Source of the DNA: Balneolaceae bacterium
Lineage (GTDB): Bacteria; Bacteroidota; Rhodothermia; Balneolales; Balneolaceae
Direction: 5' to 3'
Assembly (NCBI GenBank): GCA_034521445.1
Contig: JAXHMM010000006.1
Span: forward strand, 372,001-436,000
DNA length: 64,000 bases
Of this stretch, positions 33,434 to 42,340 are shown piece after piece (the stretch's first letter is position 1; each line of letters starts with the position of its first letter). The notes beneath the pieces were generated by a model. That model saw nothing but the letters and a program-made list of their open reading frames with translations. It ran no database searches and was not told the DNA's origin. The translations under genes were made by a program, and so were the position numbers.

Positions 33434-33688
33434 ATGAAGACACCAGGACTAGGCGCTTCCCAGGATTTTAACCGCGGACTTCTCGAAAAGCTGCGCAGCT
33501 CGCAGCAGACCTCGGGCGCCCGAAGCTCTAGTGGAGCCGAAGCGGAGAATCTCTCGGAGGCTGAACAGAAGATGATCCGACGTGAGTTCAACCCCGAGAA
33601 GAGCAGCATCGACCTATACGGCTCTTCCGGCAGCGTGCGCACGGAGAACCCGGGCGCCAAGGGAGGCAACATCGATTTCACCGTTTAA
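33434..33688 (+). CDS. Uncharacterised 84-residue flagellar-operon protein
   Basis: I do not recognise this small protein. It has a Ser/Gly/Ala-rich N-terminal half (about residues 1-38), a short charged helix (LSEAEQKMIRREF), and a C-terminal segment ending in GGNIDFTV. It has no signal peptide, membrane segment or cysteine. It sits between flgC and fliE with 21- and 36-base gaps, in the same direction, and has the codon usage of its neighbours, so it is likely a real part of the operon. A small rod- or export-associated protein is possible. Confidence 0.65.
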   Translation: MKTPGLGASQDFNRGLLEKLRSSQQTSGARSSSGAEAENLSEAEQKMIRREFNPEKSSIDLYGSSGSVRTENPGAKGGNIDFTV

Positions 33689-33724
33689 GGATAACAGGAA
33701 AACACAAACCCACAGCAGCGCATT

Positions 33725-34054
33725 ATGCCAGATCCCATTGGACCTATTATCAGCAGGCTGCAGCGGCAGATGCCGGGCAGCGAAGGTTTTGGCGATCCCC
33801 GCCAGCTGGAGATCGGCGAGATCGATGGCGAAGGTCAGAGTTTTACCGATATGATCCGGAAGGCCATTAACGATGTGGATGAGGCCCAGAAAACGGCCGA
33901 CGGGAAGGTGGAGGACGTGATTATGGGACGCACTGACAACATCCACGAGGTGATGATCTCCATGGAAAAGGCACAGCTCAGTTTTCAGCTGATGACCGAG
34001 GTGCGCAACAAAGCCGTCGAAACCTACCAGGAACTCAGTAGAATGCAGATTTAG
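33725..34054 (+). CDS. fliE: Flagellar hook-basal body adaptor FliE
   Basis: FliE joins the MS ring to the rod. The 109-residue protein ends with the family core: VEDVIMGRTDNIHEVMISME, LSFQLMTEVRNKAVETYQEL, typical of FliE. The preceding region holds FTDMIRKAINDVDEAQ. Position between flgBC and fliF is conserved across bacteria. Start ATG 33725 gives a normal FliE length. Confidence 0.93.
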   Translation: MPDPIGPIISRLQRQMPGSEGFGDPRQLEIGEIDGEGQSFTDMIRKAINDVDEAQKTADGKVEDVIMGRTDNIHEVMISMEKAQLSFQLMTEVRNKAVETYQELSRMQI

Positions 34055-34075
34055 CAGACCCAGCATGGTAATCTC

Positions 34076-35719
34076 ATGGCAAGAATCGTAGACGAATTCC
34101 AGAATTTTTTCAGTCCCCTGAGCGGCGCTCAGAAGGCGCTGTTCGTGCTGTTCAGCGTGGGCATCCTTTCGCTGGCCAGCATGCTTTTCTACTGGGCCCT
34201 CCAGCCCAGTTACAGCGTGCTTTTCGGGAACCTCAATCCCGAGGCGGCGCAGACCATCGTGGAGGAGCTCAAATCATCCAACGTGCCCTACCAGCTGGAC
34301 GACAACGGCCAATCGATCCGGGTGCCCCGCGACCAGGTCTACGATTTACGTCTGCAGTTTGCCGCCGAGGGCGCCGCCGGCTCCGACTACCAGGGTTATG
34401 AGCTTTTTGACCAGAACACCCTGGGTATGACCGATTTCATGCAGCGCATCAACAAGAAGCGTGCTCTGGAGGGCGAACTTTCGCGCACCGTCAACAGCCT
34501 GGACCAGGTGGAAACCTCCCGCATCCATATTGTGCTGCCCGAACGCTCGGCCTTTCAGGAATCCACCGTTGACCCATCCGCCTCCGTCATACTTAATCTC
34601 AAGCAGGGCAATCGCCTGCAGGAGGACCAGATCCGTGGCATCGGCGATCTCATCGCCGGCAGCGTGGAGGGGTTGAACGTGGAGAACGTGGTCATTTTAG
34701 ACGCACAGGGCAACCGCATATCCGACAACGTGCTGGTCAGCCAGGAGATGTCATACGGCTCGGCCTCCATGAGGCTGCGTCAGCAAACCGAGAAGTATCT
34801 CACAAGCAAGGGCCAGTCCATGCTTGACCGCGTGCTGGGACCTGGCAACAGTATCCTGCGCGTTTCCACCCAGCACAATTTCGACCGCCTTACCCGGGAG
34901 TCGAATATCATCGACCCCGAAAGCCGCACGGTCATTTCCGAGGAGGAGCGCAGCTCCGCCAACAACGACCAGACTCAGCAGCCGGTGCAGGGGCAGCAGA
35001 ACGAGCCCCCCGAGGCGATGACCACCAACCAGCAGCAGGACGAGTCGTCCGTGTCGGTCACCAACTACGATGTGACCCGCACACGCGAGCAGATCGAGCG
35101 GGAGGTGGGCGAGCTGGAGCGCGTCAGTGCCTCCGTGCTGCTCAACTACAAGTCGGAGGAGATTACCAATGAGGAGGGTGAGACGGTCACCGAGTTCGTG
35201 CCTTATTCCGACCAGGAGATTACCGAGATCCGCAACACCCTGATGGGTGCACTCGGCATCATGCCGCAGCGCGGGGACCAGCTGATTATAACGCAGACCC
35301 GTTTCCAAAACCATTTCCAGGATCCCCCCGCCGAGCAGCCCTTTTTCAGCGACCCGGTCTCCCTCTTTGAGCTGGTGCGCTGGATCATCATGGCCGTGGT
35401 CTTCCTGGTGGTCTCGGTGATGGTCTACCGCATGACCAAGAATTTCAATACCGCAGGCGACAACCTGCTGGGCAAAGGCGAAGAGAAGCAGAAGGCCATG
35501 GCCGAAAAAAGACAGAAGTATATCGAAGGCGAAACCGATGATGATGGGGAGTTGGAGGAGGACATCTACCAGAAGAAGCTGAGCGGAGAGGCCCGCAAGG
35601 TGGCCGAGGCCAACGAGATGGCCGAAGAGATCAAGGGATTCGTGGACAAGAATTCACCCGAAGCCGCCAGCTACGTCCGCAGCATGATGAGCGGCGTGCT
35701 GAGCAGCCAGAACAAATAG
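34076..35719 (+). CDS. fliF: Flagellar MS-ring protein FliF
   Basis: FliF builds the MS ring in the inner membrane. The 547-residue protein has two membrane helices (about residues 22-45 and 430-450) flanking the periplasmic ring-building motifs. It shows YSVLFGNLNPEAAQTIVEEL and the secretin-like domain with SRIHIVLPERSAFQE. The C-terminal tail (about 500-547, EEIKGFVDKNSPEAASYVRS) ends in the FliG-binding segment. Genes fliE, fliF and fliG are in the usual order, each separated by 13-21 bases. Confidence 0.95.
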   Translation: MARIVDEFQNFFSPLSGAQKALFVLFSVGILSLASMLFYWALQPSYSVLFGNLNPEAAQTIVEELKSSNVPYQLDDNGQSIRVPRDQVYDLRLQFAAEGAAGSDYQGYELFDQNTLGMTDFMQRINKKRALEGELSRTVNSLDQVETSRIHIVLPERSAFQESTVDPSASVILNLKQGNRLQEDQIRGIGDLIAGSVEGLNVENVVILDAQGNRISDNVLVSQEMSYGSASMRLRQQTEKYLTSKGQSMLDRVLGPGNSILRVSTQHNFDRLTRESNIIDPESRTVISEEERSSANNDQTQQPVQGQQNEPPEAMTTNQQQDESSVSVTNYDVTRTREQIEREVGELERVSASVLLNYKSEEITNEEGETVTEFVPYSDQEITEIRNTLMGALGIMPQRGDQLIITQTRFQNHFQDPPAEQPFFSDPVSLFELVRWIIMAVVFLVVSVMVYRMTKNFNTAGDNLLGKGEEKQKAMAEKRQKYIEGETDDDGELEEDIYQKKLSGEARKVAEANEMAEEIKGFVDKNSPEAASYVRSMMSGVLSSQNK

Positions 35720-35732
35720 AGGCATTAGCGCC

Positions 35733-36761
35733 ATGGCCGAAGATAAAATGATAGACGACATCAAGTCGCTAAGCGGCACCCAGAAGGTGGCTGTGCTGAT
35801 GATTTCCCTGGGTGTGGAGAAGGCCTCCACCATCTTGAAGGAGCTCAAGGACGACGAGGTGGAGAAGATCACCATCGAGATCGCCAAGATGGAAGACATC
35901 TCCCCCGAGGTGGTCGACGAGGTGGTCACGGAATTCTACGGCCTGATGAACGAGAAGCGCTTTCTGCTGGAGGGAGGCATGGACTACGCCAGGCACGTGC
36001 TCACCGAGACCAAGGGACGCTACGAGGTGCGCGGGATGATGAAGCGCCTGGAGAGCAAGACCGGCAACGACACTTTTGGACTTTTCCAGTCGGCCGAAAC
36101 CGCACAGATTGTACAGTTCCTGCAAAACGAGCATCCCCAGATCGCCGCCGTCATCCTGGCCCATCTCAATCTGAACCGCGCCGCGGAGATTCTCTCCGCC
36201 CTCGACTCGGAGTTCCAGGGCGAGGTGAGCATGCGCATGGCCAAGCTGGGTTCGATCTCCCCCGACGTGATCGAGGAGATTGAGGAGGTCATCCGCGACC
36301 AGGTGAGCGCCACCTACACCCAGGCCGAAAACATCCGCAAGGGCTCCTCGGCCGTGGCCAGCATTCTCAACGAGACCGACCTGGCCACGGAGCGCAAGGT
36401 GCTGGAGAATATCGAGAAGCTCGACCCGGCCCTTGCCGAGGAGATCAAGAACCAGATGTTCCTCTTCGAGGACATCCTCGACCTGGACGACCGCGATGTG
36501 CAGGCCATCATCGGCGTGGTGGAGCGCTCCGACCTGGTGCTGGGACTCAAGGGCGTGGCCGACGAACTCATACAGAAGGTGCTGGAAAACATGTCGAGCC
36601 GGGCCAAGGAGATGCTCCTGGAGGATATGGAGGCCAGCGGACCGGTGCACAAGAAGCAGGTGGAGGAGGCCCAGCAGCGCATTGTCAGCGAGATCAAGCG
36701 CCTGGAGGAAGAGGGCCAGATCACCACACGCAAGGCCGACTCCGAAGAACTTGTAGAATAA
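35733..36761 (+). CDS. fliG: Flagellar motor switch protein FliG
   Basis: FliG transmits torque from the MotAB stator to the rotor and binds FliF. The 342-residue length is typical. The N-terminal domain begins LSGTQKVAVLMISLGVEKAS; the middle domain has EHPQIAAVILAHLNLNRAAEIL with the EHPQ motif; the C-terminal domain has the charged torque helix around DDRDVQAIIGVVERSDLVLGL and MSSRAKEMLLEDME. All are intact. It lies 13 bases after fliF. Confidence 0.96.
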   Translation: MAEDKMIDDIKSLSGTQKVAVLMISLGVEKASTILKELKDDEVEKITIEIAKMEDISPEVVDEVVTEFYGLMNEKRFLLEGGMDYARHVLTETKGRYEVRGMMKRLESKTGNDTFGLFQSAETAQIVQFLQNEHPQIAAVILAHLNLNRAAEILSALDSEFQGEVSMRMAKLGSISPDVIEEIEEVIRDQVSATYTQAENIRKGSSAVASILNETDLATERKVLENIEKLDPALAEEIKNQMFLFEDILDLDDRDVQAIIGVVERSDLVLGLKGVADELIQKVLENMSSRAKEMLLEDMEASGPVHKKQVEEAQQRIVSEIKRLEEEGQITTRKADSEELVE

Positions 36762-36770
36762 CCCGAAACG

Positions 36771-37481
36771 ATGGAAAGCCGCGTATTCGATTCCGAACAA
36801 CTGAACTTCAGCGGGAAGAACTTCGCCCGCCTCTCCTACGAGATGCTTTTCGAGGAGCAGGAGGAGTCCGCCCCCGAGTCGGCCGACGAGCCCGGGCACC
36901 GCAGCGTCTCCGAAGAGGAGCTGGGCGAGCGGCTGCGTGAGGTGGAGAAGGAGTGGAAGGAGCGACTGACGCGCGAGAAGGAGGAGGCGGCCAGCGCCGC
37001 CTTCGAGGAGGGCAGGAAGAAAGGCAAGGAGGAGGCGCTCTCGGAAATGGAGCACCGCATGGACGTCCTGCGGGAAACCCTCGACGAGGCCGACGGGAAG
37101 ATCGCCCACATGCTGGAGGAGCTGAAGCCCTCCATGGCCGTCATGGTATTCGACCTGGCCGAAAAGGTGATGCAGGTTCCGCTGGCCAGTGAAAAGATGC
37201 GCCTGCGCGTGAAGGAGGAGATTGAAGAGATACTCCGCGAGCTGGAGGAGGGCATCAGGGTAAAGGTGGAGGTCTCCCCGGGCGATTTTGAGCTGGTGGA
37301 GGAGATGCTCGAGCAGCGTGGCGGCTATGTGGAGCTCACGGCGAACGAAGAGCTGGCGAGCGGCGAATTTGAAGTGGACACCCGCTACGAACGCATTGTG
37401 AAACGCTTTGACAAGATACTTAACGACTTCCGGGATTCGGTGGCCTTCGAAGGCGACCGCCCCCGCAACGACGCAGCCTGA
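36771..37481 (+). CDS. fliH: Flagellar assembly protein FliH
   Basis: FliH is the stator of the flagellar export ATPase FliI. The 236-residue, very acidic protein has a long coiled coil (about residues 55-125, KEWKERLTREKEEAASAAF, GKEEALSEMEH) and a C-terminal FliH/V-ATPase E-like domain (about 125-225) with VFDLAEKVMQVPLASEKMRL. Sequence is divergent, but place and domain order are clear: it lies between fliG and fliI with 9- and 5-base gaps. Confidence 0.88.
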   Translation: MESRVFDSEQLNFSGKNFARLSYEMLFEEQEESAPESADEPGHRSVSEEELGERLREVEKEWKERLTREKEEAASAAFEEGRKKGKEEALSEMEHRMDVLRETLDEADGKIAHMLEELKPSMAVMVFDLAEKVMQVPLASEKMRLRVKEEIEEILRELEEGIRVKVEVSPGDFELVEEMLEQRGGYVELTANEELASGEFEVDTRYERIVKRFDKILNDFRDSVAFEGDRPRNDAA

Positions 37482-37486
37482 TAACC

Positions 37487-38815
37487 ATGTTGATCAACGA
37501 CATATCGGAACAGATAGGCGATCTTGATGCCGGACCCAAACGGTTCGGGAAGGTCTCCTCGGTGGTCGGGACGGTCATCGAGGCCACGGGGCTGGAAGCC
37601 TCTGTGGGCGAGCTGCATACCATCCATACCTCGCGCGGGGAGAACCTGCGCGCGGAGGTGGTGGGACTCAAGAACGAGGTTACCCTGCTCATGCCCCTTG
37701 ACCGTGTGGAGGGCATACAGGCTGGATGCCTGGTGGAACCCACCCCGCGCTCCATGAGCGTCAAGGTGGGCCAGAACCTGCTGGGACGGGTTATCGACGC
37801 CAACGGACGTCCCATCGACGCCGGGGGTCCGCTGTCCGGCTGCCGCGATTTCCCCGTACACAACGACCCCCCGGGTCCCCTGGAGCGCGAGAACATAGAC
37901 GACATTCTCTTCAGCGGCGTCCGCAGCATCGACGCTTTCCTGACCCTGGGCAAGGGACAGCGCATGGGAATTTTTGCAGGTTCGGGCGTGGGTAAGAGTG
38001 TGCTCATGGGCATGATTGCCCGCCACTCTTCCGCCGACATCAACGTGATCGCCCTTATAGGGGAGCGCGGCAGGGAGGTCAAGGAATTTATCGACCATGT
38101 GCTGGGTGAGGAGGGCCTCTCACGCTCCGTTGTGGTGGCCACCACCTCCGACAAGGCTGCCATGAGTCGCGTGAAGGCGGCCTACACCGCCACTGCAGTG
38201 GCCGAGTACTTCCGCGATTGCGGCAACGACGTGCTCCTGATGATGGATTCGGTGACCCGCGTGGCCATGGCCCAGCGCGAAATCGGGCTGGCCTCGGGAG
38301 AGCCGCCCACCACCAAGGGCTACACGCCCAGTGTTTTTGCCATCCTGCCGAAGATCCTGGAGCGGGCCGGACGCACTCCCGGGGGCAGCATCACCGGGTT
38401 GTACACGGTGCTGGTGGACAACGACGACATGAACGAGCCCATCGCCGACGCGGTGCGCTCCATACTGGACGGCCACATCGTGCTTTCGCGCAACCTGGCG
38501 CACAGGAATCACTACCCTGCCGTCGATGTGCTGGCCAGCGTCTCACGGCTTATGAACAGCCTGGTGGACGAACGGCAGCAGCAGGTCTCCCGCCGCGCCC
38601 GTGAACTGCTGGCCACCTACGACGAGGCCGAAGACCTTATCAACATCGGGGCCTATGTGGAGGGCAGCAACCCTCAAATTGACCGGGCCGTGCGCTGCAT
38701 CGAAGATCTCAACGACTTTCTTACGCAGGACATGAACAGCAGTGATTTTGACACGGACCTCTGGGATACCCTGGAGCAGATTATCGGCGAACCGATGCAC
38801 AAAGCCAAGACATGA
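37487..38815 (+). CDS. fliI: Flagellum-specific export ATPase FliI
   Basis: FliI is the hexameric ATPase that energises export of flagellar proteins. The 442-residue protein has the Walker A motif GIFAGSGVGKSVLMG with Lys170, the VIALIGERGREVKEF catalytic-glutamate segment, Walker B LLMMDSVTRVAMAQREIGLA and the PSVFAILPKILERAGR motif. It overlaps fliJ by an ATGA junction, implying translational coupling. Confidence 0.96.
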   Translation: MLINDISEQIGDLDAGPKRFGKVSSVVGTVIEATGLEASVGELHTIHTSRGENLRAEVVGLKNEVTLLMPLDRVEGIQAGCLVEPTPRSMSVKVGQNLLGRVIDANGRPIDAGGPLSGCRDFPVHNDPPGPLERENIDDILFSGVRSIDAFLTLGKGQRMGIFAGSGVGKSVLMGMIARHSSADINVIALIGERGREVKEFIDHVLGEEGLSRSVVVATTSDKAAMSRVKAAYTATAVAEYFRDCGNDVLLMMDSVTRVAMAQREIGLASGEPPTTKGYTPSVFAILPKILERAGRTPGGSITGLYTVLVDNDDMNEPIADAVRSILDGHIVLSRNLAHRNHYPAVDVLASVSRLMNSLVDERQQQVSRRARELLATYDEAEDLINIGAYVEGSNPQIDRAVRCIEDLNDFLTQDMNSSDFDTDLWDTLEQIIGEPMHKAKT

Positions 38816-39240
38816 AATTTCAATTCAAATACCGCTCCCTGCTGAAGATCCGACGGCACGAACAGAAGCTGCAGCAGCAGAAGCTGGCCGAACTGCTCGA
38901 AAGCCGGCAGGAAATGAGCCGCCGCCTCGAGCGCCTGCTGGACCGGCCCGATCCGCCCGCTTTGGGCGAGGGGGGACGCCATTCGGTGCAGGGCATGCGG
39001 CGTGGCTACACCCACCGCATGTCGCACCTGAAAGAGGTTTGGGAGCTGCAGGAGATGCTGGAGCGTCTGGGCCAGGACATTGAGGAGCAGCGCGGCCGCC
39101 TGCTGGAGGCCAGCAAGAAGACACGCATGCTGGAAAAGCTGGAGTCGCAGGACAAGATGCGCTTCCTGGAGGAGCTCCAGCGCCGCGAGCAGCTGCAGCA
39201 GAACGAAATTGCAACGCAACTTTACAACCGTGCTTCCTGA
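38812..39240 (+). CDS. fliJ: Flagellar export protein FliJ
   Basis: This 142-residue protein is almost entirely coiled coil (RRHEQKLQQQKLAELLESRQ and onwards), basic and polar, which is the hallmark of FliJ, the central stalk of the FliI ATPase. Sequence conservation in this family is low, so assignment rests on length, coiled-coil nature and its fixed place right after fliI, with which it overlaps by four bases. An alternative is a FliI-associated chaperone, but FliJ fits best. Confidence 0.85.
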   Translation: MKFQFKYRSLLKIRRHEQKLQQQKLAELLESRQEMSRRLERLLDRPDPPALGEGGRHSVQGMRRGYTHRMSHLKEVWELQEMLERLGQDIEEQRGRLLEASKKTRMLEKLESQDKMRFLEELQRREQLQQNEIATQLYNRAS

Positions 39241-39241
39241 G

Positions 39242-39943
39242 ATGAACACCAAACAGACAGCCATATACGGCGGGGGCTTCCTGGTTTCCTTCCTGGTGAT
39301 GCTGGGGGCGATGTACGTCATCTATCCCTACCTGCACCCGGATGAGGCGCAGCAGGCCGATTCTCAGATTGTCGACACCACCGGCCGTGAATTCGATCCC
39401 GATTTCTATACTCCGGCGCAGGTCGACACGCTGAATCGGCGGATGAGCAGCCTGCAGGACAGCCTCCAGGCCCTGCGGTCCGGCAGCAGCCGCTACGAAG
39501 CCACTATCGACTCCCTGGAGGGACTCATTGCAGAGCTGCAGGCTTCCGCCGGATCACAGGAGGATTCCGATTCGGAGTCTCCTCCCGAAAATGCGGGCGA
39601 AACCTCAGCGCAGAACACGGGAGGCGGCCTTCAGAACGCGGACGATCAGAACACGGGCGCGCAGAATGCCGGCGCGCAGAATGCCGGCATGCAGGACAAT
39701 CCCTTCGCCATGGCGGCGGGACCGCAGACTACGGAGGCCGACGCCGAAGCGGCCAACCTCGAAGAAATTTCAAAGTCACTGCTCCGGATGGACGAGGAGG
39801 CCCTCGCACCCATCCTGGACCTGCTGGACGACGACCAGCTGGTTCAACTCTACAAGTCGAGCAGCAATATGCAGCGACAGAAGCTGCTTCAATCCCTGGA
39901 ACCAAAAAAAGCAGCCGATTTGCTAAAAAAGGTCATGTCATGA
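39242..39943 (+). CDS. MotE-like protein with MgtE-N-type domain
   Basis: This 233-residue protein has one N-terminal membrane anchor (about residues 7-27), a coiled coil (about 55-95), a low-complexity Asn/Gln/Ala/Gly linker with a tandem AQNAG repeat (about 120-150), and a C-terminal helical domain (about 165-233) resembling MgtE N-terminal/FliG-like repeats (LEEISKSLLRMDEEALAPIL). Similar proteins (MotE, YlxF) are encoded between fliJ and fliK in many bacteria and are thought to act as stator chaperones. The stop overlaps the fliK start (ATGA). Confidence 0.8.
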   Translation: MNTKQTAIYGGGFLVSFLVMLGAMYVIYPYLHPDEAQQADSQIVDTTGREFDPDFYTPAQVDTLNRRMSSLQDSLQALRSGSSRYEATIDSLEGLIAELQASAGSQEDSDSESPPENAGETSAQNTGGGLQNADDQNTGAQNAGAQNAGMQDNPFAMAAGPQTTEADAEAANLEEISKSLLRMDEEALAPILDLLDDDQLVQLYKSSSNMQRQKLLQSLEPKKAADLLKKVMS

Positions 39944-40704
39944 TGAAGATGATTACGCAGTTTGTGAAACAGTTCGCCGGAGAACTCAACCGTCCCGGCG
40001 GCGAAATCCGCGGCGGCGAAGCCGGTTCCCGCGGGGGCGACCACCCCTTCCGGGAAACCTTCGCATCCGCCCTGGGCAGTAATGTAGACAAGGCAAGTGC
40101 CAACACCGCTACAAACGGTGAAGCTGGCGGCCGCGCCTCCAAGAGCGAAGGCAAGGCCGGAAACAACGAGTCGTCCGGCGCAAAGGAGTCTGCCGGCACC
40201 TCCGGTGAGACCAAGGAGAGCTCCTCCGGCAAGGAGACGGACACCGGCAGGAGCACCTCCTCCGAGGAAGGAAATTCAGCCGGGAAAGGCTCCGCCGGGG
40301 AGACTTCAAAAGAAACGAATGCATCCGGGAAAGATGCCTCGAAGGCTTCCCAGGGTCAGAATAAAGAAGGGTCCGGAAAATCCGATTCTGCAAAGGGCAA
40401 AACGTCTGACTCCGGCGGCGGAAGCGCCATGAACGATGCACGTGTCGCCGAACAGCAGGCCGCGACGCACAGCAAGTCTGTGAAGGTGGCCGGCGACGCC
40501 GGCGGGAACTCCGCCGAAGGGGAACAGGCCGGCAGCGTATCCGCTCCCAAGGGCGAATCATCCGGCAAGGAGGCCGGGACCACCCAAAAGAGCAATCGGA
40601 ACGGCCGACACCGGGAAGGCCGGCAAGGAGAGTGCGGTGCGGGGCGTTGCCAAGACCGCCTCCCCGAAATCGAATTCCAGTGCGCAGCCGCAGCAGCCCT
40701 CTGA
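39940..40704 (+). CDS. fliK: FliK-like hook-length control protein, N-terminal part (frameshifted)
   Basis: This is the N-terminal part of a hook-length ruler. It starts with an ATGA overlap with the MotE-like gene (MMKMITQFVKQFAGEL) and continues as a low-complexity Ser/Gly/Lys/Ala-rich region. After about base 40587 the composition changes abruptly to an Arg/Cys-containing sequence and a stop at 40704, while the same composition continues in the next frame. Removing one base of the AAAA run at 40586-40589 gives a single 799-residue FliK over 39940-42340, so the last 39 or so residues of this product are probably out of frame. Confidence 0.7.
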   Translation: MMKMITQFVKQFAGELNRPGGEIRGGEAGSRGGDHPFRETFASALGSNVDKASANTATNGEAGGRASKSEGKAGNNESSGAKESAGTSGETKESSSGKETDTGRSTSSEEGNSAGKGSAGETSKETNASGKDASKASQGQNKEGSGKSDSAKGKTSDSGGGSAMNDARVAEQQAATHSKSVKVAGDAGGNSAEGEQAGSVSAPKGESSGKEAGTTQKSNRNGRHREGRQGECGAGRCQDRLPEIEFQCAAAAAL

Positions 40705-42340
40705 TGTGAAGTCTTCCGATGTACAGAAGGCAGGCGCGTCGGCTTCGGCCTCAGGCTCCGGCGAAAAGGTTTCTCAAACTTCCGCTTCTTCGCAGGCCTC
40801 ACAGCAGAAAGCTTCTGCCAGCACCGGAGGAGCGGCAACACCAAGTGCCTCCTCCGGGGATGCCCAGGCGTCCAACGTAAACAAGGCTTCATCCAACGGA
40901 TCTAAACAGACGGCAGAGGGTTCCGGCGCCGGGCAGGCCACGAACGGCCGCGCGACAATACAAGCCGCCCAAAACAGCGCGGCCGCCAGCGCCGCCCCGG
41001 CCCGGTCCTCCTCTACCCCCCCTGAACAGTCACAAGGCAGCAAGAGCACCGGGGACAGCGGGAAAGCGTCCACGGGACGCAGCAACCCCGCACATGCTTC
41101 CGGCCAGGCCTCCCGACCAGGCGCCGGAGCTCAATCCGCTGCCGCAACATCCGGCAGCGCAGGCAACTCAGGCCGAACCGCCGGCACGGGCCGTGCCGGC
41201 ATTCCGGCTGGCCAGATCCCAGGAAATGCCGCATCCCAACCGTCGGGCGGCGGCCAGCCCGCAGCATTCGATCCCTCCGCTGCAGGCAGTTCGAAGATAC
41301 CAGGCGCGGTTTCCCAGCCTCCGGCATCTGGCGGTGAAGGGAAGGTCTCCGGATCTCCCGGTTCACAGAACGGTACCGGCGAGGCAGCGGACGGCTCCGG
41401 AACCGCTGGCCGTTCGAGCAGCACTTCCGGCGGAAATGGCGGTGGGACCGCCTCTGTTGAAGGACGTACTACCGGTTCTGCGCCCGGAAAAGCCGGCGGC
41501 ACCGCACCCTCCCCTCAGCAGAGCTCGACCGAGGCCCCCGGAGGCAAAACCGTAGCCGGCGAAGGATCCGACAGCACACGACAGCAGGTACCTCTGAAGG
41601 GCGCTGGCGAAAGCCAGTCCGCACGCGCCGCCGCGGGCGGCACCGCACCCCGCTCCGATACGCAGGCGGCGGCAGCCTACCAGATCCTCAATCAGACGGA
41701 GATACAGGCCCGCAGGGAATTTACACCCGGAATGGGAACGACGGCCGCACCCGCCAATTTCAGCGCCGACAAAATGATGGATCTCACTATGAATATGGGC
41801 GGGGGACAAGATTTCGCTGAAGGCGAGGGCGGCGAACGCGGCGAAATGAGCCGCATGGAAGCCCTCAATACCTCGCTTCTGCAGACCAACAGCTCCTCGC
41901 GGCAGAAACTGAGCGTGCACATCGCACGGGCCGTACGCCAGGAGATGCAGGCCGGCGGCAAGCCGGAAAGCCAGTGGCGGCACCACCGATTCTTGCTGGA
42001 TGACGGGCAGTCGGTGAACATCTCCTTCCGCCAGTCCGAAGGTGCTATCCAGTTGCAGCTGGGAACGGGCAATACCGAACTGAACCGGCTGCTGCAGCAG
42101 CATGTGGAGGAGATTCGCCAGCACCTCCGCCAGGAGCTGGATGTGGACGTGGACCTTGAATTTCAGCATTTCGGGGAGGAGGGCGCCCGCGGCGACGAGG
42201 CCGCGCAGAGCCACGGAGCGGAATCACCGGTACCAGGCCGCGGAAAGGGGCCGACCGCCGAGGCCGCCGGTATTGCCGGAAATGGGACAACCAGGGGCGC
42301 GCGCTACCTGGGATTTAATACCAACGAATGGACCGCATGA
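40637..42340 (+). CDS. fliK: FliK-like hook-length control protein, main and C-terminal part (frameshifted)
   Basis: This is the continuation of fliK in the next frame. It has a very long Ser/Ala/Gly/Pro/Gln-rich ruler region and a folded C-terminal domain (about residues 430-530: LSVHIARAVRQEMQ, WRHHRFLLDDGQSVNISFRQ, LNRLLQQHVEEIRQHLRQEL) that resembles the FliK C-terminal export-switch domain. The GTG at 40637 has no good ribosome-binding site and is only the first start in the frame; the frame is open back to about 40587. The stop overlaps flgD (ATGA). FliK stops hook growth and switches export to filament proteins. Confidence 0.8.
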   Translation: MRGVAKTASPKSNSSAQPQQPSDVKSSDVQKAGASASASGSGEKVSQTSASSQASQQKASASTGGAATPSASSGDAQASNVNKASSNGSKQTAEGSGAGQATNGRATIQAAQNSAAASAAPARSSSTPPEQSQGSKSTGDSGKASTGRSNPAHASGQASRPGAGAQSAAATSGSAGNSGRTAGTGRAGIPAGQIPGNAASQPSGGGQPAAFDPSAAGSSKIPGAVSQPPASGGEGKVSGSPGSQNGTGEAADGSGTAGRSSSTSGGNGGGTASVEGRTTGSAPGKAGGTAPSPQQSSTEAPGGKTVAGEGSDSTRQQVPLKGAGESQSARAAAGGTAPRSDTQAAAAYQILNQTEIQARREFTPGMGTTAAPANFSADKMMDLTMNMGGGQDFAEGEGGERGEMSRMEALNTSLLQTNSSSRQKLSVHIARAVRQEMQAGGKPESQWRHHRFLLDDGQSVNISFRQSEGAIQLQLGTGNTELNRLLQQHVEEIRQHLRQELDVDVDLEFQHFGEEGARGDEAAQSHGAESPVPGRGKGPTAEAAGIAGNGTTRGARYLGFNTNEWTA

